Origin: Morinoia aosen
Taxonomy: Eukaryota; Arthropoda; Malacostraca; Amphipoda; Talitridae
Length of the DNA: 64,000 nt
Direction of reading: 5' to 3'
Assembly: GCA_030386875.1 (NCBI GenBank)
Contig: CM059575.1
Location: 42,624,859-42,688,858 of the forward strand
In this document: positions 44,201-56,200 of the stretch, piece by piece
Layout: the number at the start of each line of letters is the position of its first letter
Numbering within the stretch: the stretch's first letter is position 1
Program-made: the position numbers and the translations under genes
Notes under the pieces: model-generated
What the model was told of the DNA's origin: nothing
Databases searched by the model: none
The model's input: the letters and a program-made list of their open reading frames with translations, nothing else

Positions 44201-47200
44201 CAAATAAAGACCGAAGATGACAGTAAAATTACATTTTATATCAAATATAAAATGGTGTTCACATGATAAAATAGGAAACTCAAAGAACAGAATCATGTTC
44301 GCTGGAGAAAGCAAGCTCAAAGTCAAAGTTTACATGAAGGTGAGTGCTCCTTCCATTGGTGTACATTGATCATTGGTCAGAAAACAAGTCATGGGAGGAA
44401 TGTTCCTACATCATACGATTTAATACAATAAAATACTGAAATCCGGTCATTTTTAGAGGGTGAAACTAGACAGGCACCCATTCAACACTGGAGTACGTCC
44501 CCACAGTTCCCAAGCGCCCAAAAAAGAATCTCAATGCATGACAAAATGGCTCCAGCTCAATCTAAGGAAATCAAAACCCACTCGGTAATCGACGTTTGCT
44601 AACCACGTTGGTTTTCTTTCTCTTAAAACCTCCATCGACCAGCCCTTCATCCACTCCATGCATCCTAGTATAAAATACACTCTAATGTCACATGAATTCT
44701 ACCATCGTGAATTTCTTTGCATACACCACTTGTTCTTTTTCTTTACTGGGCAAACGATTAGGATGCTATTGTCTCTTGAGTTATCACTTCATTTTCCACC
44801 ACCAGTATTTACATAGAAAAGCTGAACCGTACCACTTTTTCTACATACCAGCATAAAAGACATTCTGAGAAACGAATGCAATTTCTCCCCTTTTCAACGA
44901 TACTGACGAACGCTCGTACACAAATATTTCCTGCTCTTTTTTGTGCCAGGCACCCATAATGCTATGTAATTAAAAAAATTTGTGCGGTTAGTCCCTCAAA
45001 AATGAATCACAGATGGGATCATTTTCGTTGGACCTCCCTTTATCGGCTGTCAGTCAAGCAGGACGCTCGTCCTAATAACAGCAGACTAAGCTTCACCGTT
45101 TCTGCAATATAATGTTAACAAAGACATTAGTTCAATCTGAGATTCGCACACATTCTTTTCGTCATATCTCACTTCCATACACTTGTACTTCATATATCTG
45201 AGTGCCGTAAAATTACCAGGTTTTGAGAACCGGATATACAAGTGCCTACTTTTCGTAATTTTCTGTTTTCTGCTACAGCTGTTGCTATTATTTAAAAAGC
45301 CTACTAATTGCAAATAAAATCGATAGACGCACATAGCATGCGTAACAAAGTTTCCATTTGGGAAGCCTCACCCCGTCAGGCCTGACAGTCCTGCTGATGG
45401 AGGTGGAGGTGAAGTTGCTGCGCAGGACAGGGGACTGGAGAGCGGGCTGCACCTGCTCGCCATGAGGGCCTCCAGCGCTGTAGCCCGGTCCTTCCTTCAG
45501 CAGCTCCTGCAGGTCTTGCGGCGGCCTGCACGCACCACACGCCGCCTCAGTTTAACAAATCCTTCCCAGCACACTATATCCCACCCGCACATTTGGTTAC
45601 ACGCACGTAGTACGTTATACAAGTGTATGGATTCAAGTAACTGCACAACAATGAGCAGAATGTACATTTCTCTCTTAGAGCTTGGGTATAGGGGGACTTC
45701 TGACAGTGGACGCCAGTGATGCCTGTCTAAACTCTAAGTACGGCGTATTAAACATCAGCTGCTAACAAATAAAGAGAATAGTAAATTAGTATGAAAAGTT
45801 AGTTCACTGCTCCATTTCTGCTACAAAGATATTTTCACAGAGGAAAATGAAAGGGCCATTTACTATGAACTTAGGAAAACGGGGATTGGGGAAGATGCTG
45901 GTTTAAGCCGCCCTAACCACAACAAGGGTGTTCAAAAGAGTGGAAGGCACCACTTAGTATGGAGTTAAGGGGACGCAGAATATATGCACAAGGTGCATAG
46001 AAAGAGCGAATTGGGAAAACAGTTTATGAAGCAAGATAAAAGTTGAAAAAGTAAGTAGTAGTGACTTAAAAACAAGACTACAGTAAACCCGAAAAAAGAT
46101 AGTTCATAACAAAACAAAAAACCTATGCTATTTCAACAAAAGAGAGGCCCAAGTTTTACTCGGGACCTCACATATTCCCCCCTGTGAAGAAAAACGGAGA
46201 ATTTATGCACTGTGTTACCATATAAGATACTTTGCGCACAGAAACAGTAAGATAGGAAGAAAAAGAAAAAAGATAAAAAAGAGAGCAAAGAAGATTTGAA
46301 AACAGCGAGGAGCAGAGCACGCACGAATGATTGAAGCCCAGAGCTGAGGTAACCCAAAAATATCTCCTCAGGGAGCACCAGTCCCCACAACACAGGAAAG
46401 ACTAACTTAAACCTGTTCCCTATCCCATGCCTCCTGAGGGGGGAATATTCAATACCATGAACTAAATTGACGCTATACTGTTACAGAATAAAATGTGAAA
46501 TATTACATTCAGGAACAATTTGAAAACTGTTCACTGTTAAGATCGATTTTTAGGCTTATTTACAAATCTGTAAATTTCAAATCTGTAAATTGTCTTTTTT
46601 TCTAGCACGTCTAGATCTTTCTCCACTGCTTACCCAACCAATAAGCAAAATTCCACTGGTTAGCAGTAATAAAACCAGCTGATTACTTGAAACTTGCCGA
46701 TAGATCAGTAAGTACTGGCAATATCTGATAACAGAAAGCTAGGTTAGTAGGAGTTAAGAGGATTTATAATGGCTTTTACTGATAACTCAACGTGGAGCTT
46801 GAAGTGCGTCCTTCCACACAATGGCAATCTGTTTGGCGCAGTCCCTATTGGGCATTCGGTGTGTCTTCATGAAAAATATTGAGATGTAAAGTGAGTTACT
46901 GAGTAATAGCAATTTGACCAACACAATTCCATCATTTGTGTTGACTGTCAGATGATGTTCTTCCTTTTTGGTCAGTAACGCGGATACACAAAGTATCCCT
47001 GCTTTCTCTGTATGTGGGAAATCAGCGATCGAGAGAAGTATTGGGTTGAGACGAATTGGCATCGGAAATCTGAACTTAAACCTTAAGAGCATAACATTGT
47101 AAAGGGCATTTATTTTAGAGTGATAGAACTTACCATGCGTACTGAGCTTAACTATAATTGACTAATTGGCAACTTGCAACTCCATCATGCTCAGTAGGCT

Positions 47201-50200
47201 ATGCCATTGTGTTAGTTACTCTTGAGACGTCAACATGGCAAGACTTAAGCCTGACTAGCGTCTACAAATTGTGCATCTTTATTATGCAAATAACAGTTCT
47301 GTTCGTGTTACTTTTCGTGCATTACGGCCATTTTATGGTCGTCATAATCGACCGTACTGAACTTCAAATTAGGCGAACACTTAAATGGTTTCAGCAAGAC
47401 TGAGCCACATGCCACACAGCGGGAAAAACCATGGAATTACTGCGGGAGACATTTGGTGACAGAATCCTCTCCAGAAATGGACCTGTGAATTGGCCGCCCC
47501 GTTCGTGCGATTTGACTCCCTTAGATTATTTTCTTTGGGGAGATGCTAAATCCAAGGTTTACGCTGACAAACCAGAGACAATTCAACAGCTTGAGAACAA
47601 TATTCGACGAGTTATTGCAGAAATCCAACCTGATTTACTAAGGAGAGTCTGTGAAAATTTGATTTCAAGATTGCGGTACATTCACGAGAGCAGAGGAGGC
47701 CATATGCCGGAAATCCCATTTAAATTTAAATGTCATAATGTAATCTTTGTAATGGTATCAAATACATGGGTATTAAATGTTATTCTCAGTATTTTTATTA
47801 CCTTGAAATTCTATCACTCTAAAATAAACACCCTTTACATGAGCCTCATACTGACAGCTACTTGTTGAAGAATACAATATTCTCACCTTAGCACATAAAA
47901 TTAGGTCTCATGAAACAATTTATGAAGACATTGGCAAATGGCGATTGTTTGAAGCACAGTACATCATCTCGGCATTTCCTGGACTGTCAATCAAAAAAAT
48001 CAAGGCCGGTGTGTTTGATGGTCCAAAAATTAGACAGCTTATCAAAGATAAACAATTCATCGGTGCTATGTCAAACCTTGAAAAGAATGCTTGGCTATCA
48101 TTCAAAGACGTCAAGAACTTTCTTTGAAATACAAGTTCAATTAATTACACAGAAATTGTTCAGAAATTATTGGAAAGCTACAAAGTGCTTGGTCACAACG
48201 TGAGTATTAAATTACATTTTTTGCATCATCATCTTGCAGCTTTCCAGAATATCTTGGTGCTGCTAGTGACGAGCAAGGTGAGCAATTTCACCAAGATTTG
48301 CAGGTTATGGAAGAACCTTACCAGGGTAGATGGGATGTTCACACTGTATGATGGCTGACTGTTGTTGGAGCATCAAACGCGACAGTCCTCAACTTGAATA
48401 CTTAAGAAAAAGCTACAAGCGCAAATTTCAACTCAACCTGTACAGAACTACAGCCTTATATTTTATAAAAACACGATTATGCTAAACAAACAGTTCATTT
48501 ATGCCTATTTCATTCATTTTTAATTGTGTTAATATTAGCAATTATTTATAAAACAAGCACCGCAACTGTTATGTACAGTATTTAGCATATTTTTCCAAGA
48601 AAATTAAAATCCTACAGTTGAAAAACTTGAAGTAATATAGAACAATTAAGATTAGTTTTGGATTTAGTACCCATAAATTACTTAACAGTCAGATCTAACT
48701 CAACAAAAATTATGTTCTCCAGTGTTATCGTTCAATGTCCATTTTCAGAGCAAGACCCTTCTACGGAGTTCTGTCACTATGGGAGAATTGTTTAACCTAA
48801 AAGCTGAGAATGATACGGCAATTATTTTATTAGAGGACAGATTGATAAAAATCAACAAGGATAATAGAAAGAGCAAGATGCTCAGTTAAACTTGCCTCTA
48901 CAAATAAATTTTCTCAAGTCTAAAATCATGTACATTGGTGTTCACTAGTGAATCAGGAAGATGGTCCCAATGTGAAAATTTTTCATAACTTACACAACTA
49001 CTGAGGATTTTCGTGTTCTAGGTGCGTGAAAAAATAGAACCTCACACCCACATGAATTTTTCGCACCTCATCATGACTTAATCACGCATTATCATGCAAT
49101 TCATATTTGAAGTTAGTCAGATAACGTGAAGAGTTAAATCCTTTTAGTACTTGGAATGTAGCACAATCGTGTTCCATGCTAAGGCCAACCTCAAAAACAG
49201 TAACAAAATTCTTTGTGCCTCACAAATTTTCTTCCTCACTCGACCCTTTGAAAGCAGATGGCTGAATTTGCAGACCAACAAGAGTTAGCAGATGAACTTT
49301 AAATGGTGTAAAAATTTCAAATCGAATCTTTTTTAATATGAACCATGGCCGTGAAGACAACTAAGCATCTGGTACCCCTGAGGGGTTGAGCAGAGTGCCG
49401 TTTTGAGACCCCTCCTGGAACGTTATCTAGCTCCGATTTCTAAACTAGTGCACCAAAAATCTTCTACTGAGCGTCAGTTTGGAAGCTCACAAAACTCACT
49501 GCAGGCCAAATCGAACTCAACCTAACCGAGTGTTTTCACAAAATTAAGTGAATTTGCCGGTTTCAGATCATTTCTCGTCAAACACTAGATTAAGTTACGT
49601 TGGGACACAGAGAATTTTCGAAGCTTCAAATTGAGACTAATAGGAGTATGAGGTTTTGACGTGCAACAGTTACAAAACCGCTATGTTATGATCGCAAGCA
49701 AGGATCGCTTAAGATCACTCCGGTTCAGGATTACGATAATCTGAACGGTGTTCAAAGTTGAATTATACCTTGAAAAGGCTAAGCTTGTTATTTTTCATCA
49801 ACAATAATGTCTACCTAAAAAGCATTTCTGATCTGCAGGCAAGGGGGAATCACTTTTTTCATAACCAGCCTTCAAGACAACATCGCCTCGAAAATTTAGT
49901 TTAATATGAACCAAAGTTGCTAATTGTGACGCAATGCTCTGGTAATTTTGATGATAAGGTTTTCCGTTTGAGACTTCCAGTACAGTTTGTGATAAAATTT
50001 TATGGCTCTCTTTTTGTTGATCAGAGTAGCGTAATTGCAGCCGCTTCGGTTATTTCCAAAGGGAACGTACCCCGCCGTTACTCTTAATCTATGTTTAAAA
50101 AGAGAAAATATGAAAAACAGCAGCTTACAAAGCCACGGAAGAGGAGAAATATTAAATACAGCTTGAATAAATTACGAATAAAAATCTTAAAACTAAGTTT

Positions 50201-53200
50201 AAATATGAACAATACCTATACATGACAATATCTCTTGCGCTAAATAGCACCATACAAGAGCTTTCCCTTTATTTCGTTTTTATCATCGAGTTTTTGACAA
50301 CCGTCTCCTTCATATTTTGTCCATTTTCTAGTCTCCAGCAATGTTTCACTCGGAATTGCAATGGACAAAATTTTGCCCCATGCTCTCGAGATTTTTTGTC
50401 CAGGCCTTCCCAAACATGCTCTACTGTATTCAAGTCTGAACTCGAGGGACCAATGAGATCGACTTGGTATCATGCTATTGCTTCCGTGGCTGCGCTAATT
50501 TAGAGTCATTTCATGATGCTCCACCTCCTTAAAAATTAACTTGCTTATTAATCTTAGTGGTATAACAAATTGGGAGTAATTGTTTCCTCAGCACACTGAT
50601 CACATAGTGGTATATATGCGTACCACTAGGTATATTGCTTACTGCGTAGCAATTCAGCTATTTCATTTTTTTAATAGATTTTCGAAGTATTATTGCGCAA
50701 TATTTTTCACACTTCTTTGGAGGTCTTGTAACATTTTTGAGTGGTCAAGTCGGTTTTTGAATTCTGTTGTTTACATCCTTGTCCAACCAATCGCAGCAAC
50801 TGCGCAAATGTAGCCGATGTGCTAACATCTTACAGCATGTCGGGCCGTTCAACTGCTCCGTAAGATTTTTCTCAAACCCAGCCAGCACCCCACACTATTA
50901 CTTACTACAATGCCCCCGTGTTCAACGGTCGCCTACAGACGTTCAGCTTTGTCAGAAGAAGTTTGGCGTCTCCAAATATAAACCGGTTTCAAATTCTAAT
51001 ACTGACAGAAATTACTCTCATAGGATGAAATTACAAGCTGCCGTCAAAATCGATCTAAATTCCGGAATTTTCTTGCCTTCTTTATGCGCTCTTTACAATA
51101 ACCTGTGTAATCTTTCTAGTAACTCTTCTCCGAGCATCTGGATCTTTCCGTTTTTCTCACCCTGCTCAAGAACATTCTCATGCCGTTGGCGGCATAATGG
51201 ACACTCTAAGAACGGGTTTTGGTGACTTCGACCTTCAGTTCCTTCACCGTTCACTCTTGACGATGATTGGTCTTCATGATCGTTGTTTGACTCAACAGAA
51301 GCCATCTCCCTTAAATTTTTAGGTAATTTCATTAGCCATTTATGAGTAAACGGAAAAAATTGATTTCTCTATTTGAATCGCCGCGCTGATGCCATCCTAT
51401 TATTTACCCTCACCAAAATTCTCTCATTTCGTTTCTTCCATCAACCACCATTGAAATTCATATGAGAACTATCGTCTAAATATAAATTAGGCTTATACTG
51501 ATACGCTTTGTTCCAAAAAGAAGACATTGTTATACCGAGCAACACAACTATCATCAAGGATAGCCAAACCCTCATTGACGGTCACTGTGTGCTGCAGCTT
51601 AGTAATAGCTCATGGACGTGGTCACAGCGACGTCACCGTCTGCTACACAGGGATAATATCAACCACAAACAAGCATTCACTCGCTCTCATTTGAATATCA
51701 AGAACAGCACGAGAAAGCGAGCACTGACCGTTTGTCCAAGTCCTGGTCTTGTTTGAGCAATGCTTCTCTTGGGCCTTGAGGGTGAAGCTCTGCGCCTGTC
51801 GAGGGCAGGAAACATTACACTTCATTGAAACTAGTACAAGAGAAAATAATGCACATGCATTCAAGATTTGAAATTTTTTTCTTGGCCTATGGAAGTCTTT
51901 TGATGAAGACTGCCCTCACTGAAAGAAGGTTTAGAGAACAGGGCCCTACCGCCGCAGCTGACGGAGCGTGAGCGGTACTGAGTGACGGGAAGCTGTAAGC
52001 GGGTCCCACAGAGGTTTCCGCGTGCAGGGATATGGGATGTAACGAGGCAGGAGAGGAAGAACTTGAGCTGTTCTAACAAACTTGGTACAACATCCATCCA
52101 GTCTTGCTAATAAAGCAAATGTCAGCGTATATTGTGCAGTATCAGCTTGTTATTACGTATAACAATTACCATGCAGTATAAATTAGTAATAAGATTAAGA
52201 TTATGATTATGATGATAAGTTAGTTTGAGCCTCCCTAACCGCTACTAAAAAGGGAGTATCAAAGAGAGGAAGGAGGAAGGCACTATTTAGTATGGAAATC
52301 AAAAAATGAGGAATCTATGCTGAAGGGGTATAGAAACGTTAAGTTGAGAGAGAACTTCATGAAATAAGATAAAATTTGAAGAGCAACGCATCAGGTGCTG
52401 AAAAACAGGACAGTAGTCAACCGAAAAAATGTGGTCTTTGAAATAATAAAAAAAAGTTCTTTTTCAACAAAAAGTGTTATAGTCGGCGTTTCTTTTGAAA
52501 TTAAATATATCGTTCGTCCTACTTTATCGGTCGTTTTTACGGTCGACCTTCAACTTTACTGTTTATTTCAGGAGGTTATAAATAAACACTCATCTTAATA
52601 CGGCCATACATTTACCGTTTTAACTAAGGATTAAAACACATATGGCAAGGAATTGATGAAGATACGCACACATTAACCCGCGCACGGTCGCGCATCCCTC
52701 AGAAAAGTAGTCAATTTACCCGCGTTACTCTGCCGTTCCCTGTTCACTTACCGTAATAGGCAGAGATGTAAAAATATGAAGTAATGAGTAAAAAATGTTG
52801 CTTTACACTTTGATGTTGTCAGATTTTTGATAACTTGAACCGTTTCTTTGTAATATGGAGTCAAACTCCGTAGATTTTTGCACAACATTGCTTCAAAGAG
52901 ATCAATGGCCATTTTTGTGTTTTGGGAACAATGTAATGTTTTTCACTGCTATTTTATGCAGAAAATCCTTCCAAACCTGCTGATGTTTTTATTTTTCCTC
53001 TACAACAATTAGAAAAAAAGTTATGACCATTTATGTCTACTAGGTGTTATCCATTCTTCGTTTTAGTTCCTACATAAATGCATGTTTGCATGTCTGGTTA
53101 TATTACTGTAAGTATAGTGTTTCGAAACTTGTAATTTTCACACAATATGAATAAAATACTGCTCTACACGCTACTGACTTCAGATTTGTCTTATTTGCCA

Positions 53201-56200
53201 TTTTTACGAAATAAGGCGAAATAAGGCCCTGAGTAGTTTCGCTGGTAACTGAGGCTGCCACTGACTGTTCGCACGCACACCCTCTCACGGTCGCCTCATT
53301 TACCACACTGACTGTGCTTACCCCTCCCAACTTCCAAGTGGTTGGAGCTCTGCCTTAACCCCCACAATGTGGGGGTTTCTGGCTCCAGCTGTGTAGCACT
53401 CGCTGAGACGATCATTTTGGTGTATAACAACTTGGGGTTATGCCTTACGTCTGGCAACCAGTGAGCCTGGTAAATGAGGCGACCAGTTACAGTGCGCGGG
53501 TTAAGGATGATAATCAAAAGGCAATCAATAGTTACATAACCTAGAGTATGCAGTGATGATGATGATGATGATGATGATGATGACAAATAAAGGGTCTCGT
53601 ATTCACGTTAAAATGGATATATCGATACAGGAGTTACACAAGAGTTACCTAGACTCTCTCAGTGTGCCGGCTGAGTTTTTAAATTTACAATTCAAAAGGT
53701 GGCACTAACAGACCCTTTGAAAGAAATTCTCGTACTAGAATGAATCTCTTCAACTCTCAACGTATGCTTAAATAGCAGTCGCACAACCGTGACTGCTGCC
53801 GCTTCTGCAGACGGCCGTTGGCAGCACCCAACTGTCGTAGGGTGTTATTAGGCATTTGCTCTGTCGCCCATTTTGCTGTTGCTACAGAGACGTCACCTTC
53901 CTTCTGAGCTATGTCTTGCTGAGCTTGCTGTTCGCTTTTGTTGTCGTGATTTAATTACTGACCAGCCAGGCGTAAGGTCTACCGTTCTCACTCTTATGGC
54001 GGTTGGGTTTTTGCAGTTATGTGCTAAGGTACATAACAAAAAAGGATGGCCTACCCAACTCTCAGCTTGGGTCCTCACATTTTCCCAGAAATTACTAATA
54101 AGATGCCTCATCACGACATCCTTAGATCTCCTAGCTAAATCCATTACGTCACGAGCACAACTCACTTTCCTCAAGATAGAAGCCTGCCTACATTTCTGTT
54201 GGATGTGCTACGCTACACCCCTACAGTCACTCTGCAAAATGGTTTGTAGTCACGTAACTGTGGTTGTTGCTGCTTTGCAGTACCCAGCTTCCTTAAGGGA
54301 AATGGCAAGTAGAATTGAAACCTAATCGGAGTTACAGACATTCGTTCGCTGCTCCTCATGATGTTTATACACACTTCTCCACTTGCCATCAACATTTGTG
54401 ATGCTCAGCACTCCTTCAGGCTAGCACCCTTGCGCCGGTGTACAGCTAGCACACCTTCCTCGCCCTCCTCATCCTCTCTGTTTTAACAAAGTGCTGCCTG
54501 TTTATGCACGCTTTGTGTCGGTACTGCATTATTAAAAAAACTCCCTCTCGTTTCATACAGAAAGCTTCCATTTGGCTTTTATTTATTTTGGCATTTATTC
54601 TTAGATTATTATTTCTTACGAATCATTATCCCAATGAATTTGTTGTGCTCTCCAGTTTTTAATCAGTAAAAAACAATTATATAAAATGTGTCACAACAAA
54701 TTGACTCAAAAAACTTTTGAGACCGCATATCGAGCCCTGGGCACTTAAGACCCTTCACAACATCCTTCAGGACTATTGTATGTTCCGTATTTTGAAACCC
54801 CAACCTTGGTACGTTTTTGTAATGGTGATGTCCACACAACCCTCAGTGTGATGCATGAAGGGCAATGCAAAATAAAGCTCTTCTCATTGAACCACAAATG
54901 CATTTACCAAGCATTCTTAGCATCAGAACATTTATTCATCATCCCTTCGACTGTTCACTCGTCTCAATCTCATTTTTCCCAAGGGAGTCATTAAACCCTG
55001 TAATTTCTTGAATGAATACAATACATAGGCTATGTTAATAGCTAGAAGCGGTAAACATGAGAAATGCATAAAGCTATTAGACTAAATATGAAAACTGGAA
55101 ACCAGAATCTGCACTGCAAATGCCAATGAGCCAGCAAGCAGGCATATGAGGCAGGCATCATTTAAAATGGAATTAAGGAACTTAATTAATTCACACACTA
55201 CAAACAAGTCTATGCAAGAGGTGTATTGTTACACAAGATCCTCTGCGCATTGAAACAAGTTAGAAAGGAAGTTTATGAGACAAGATGTTAAGTTGAAGGA
55301 GAAAGCAATAGGAGCTGAAAAAAGAGGTCAGTAGTGAATAAAAAAAATGCTCCGCAACAACAAAAAAACCTATTTTACTTCAACGAAAGAAAAGCCCCCA
55401 CTTCAGAGCCTCATTTCTTTGCCCATGGTAGTGCTAATTCACAAAATTACAATAGTTGCCCCCCTGTGGGTTAGTTCAATGTGGCGCCATCAACTCAAAT
55501 GAGTTGAAAATTTACATTCAATACCCGAGCATTTGCCTTGCTAAAATCATTTTAATTTGCATAATCATCAATTAAATCAATTATACGACACTAGCAAGGC
55601 CAACTCGCCTTTTATATTATTTTAAATACTAATATAATGCAGATGCTTTACTTTTTAAATGAAATTCTTTGTTGGTGTCAACAACCAACCTTCAACTTCA
55701 CATAGTACCTATCAACGTGAGTATGCACTGTTCTTCCTCAAATAGCTTTTTAGCATGACACCAATCAGACTTGGTCTCTTGAAAAGTTAAACTACTCCTT
55801 AACATATTTCCAATACACAATTCCCTTGTTTCAACAATCCCAAATATACTTCACGGCATACACATAAAGATCAAGTCATACACTCGGTATAACTTATTAA
55901 TATTAACCCTTTAACGTCCGAATTTTTGTACTCATATTACCGTTAACACAACCACCGTCACTACACTGGCACCAGCATCAGGCAGTCACCGATATCAGAA
56001 TGGGATAGGAACTGCCACCCGGCAGAGAACTTCAAAGAACATATTAGGGAACTAATTGAACAAGAAATACAATATATTGAAAGTTTTTTTGAAAGAGGAC
56101 ACTGGTGTCCTCTGGGGCATTAAAGGGTTTATTACTCTTCCCTATACAAACAGGGCATGCACACAGGGACAATCCTAATCATTTAGAATACCTGTGAGAA

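Noticed and set aside
54395..54480. Short acidic minus-strand frame REDEEGEEGVLAVHRR after a possible acceptor
   Set aside because: It cannot join the HAX1-like exons by phase, as the flanking exons already match each other, and it shows no known motif.
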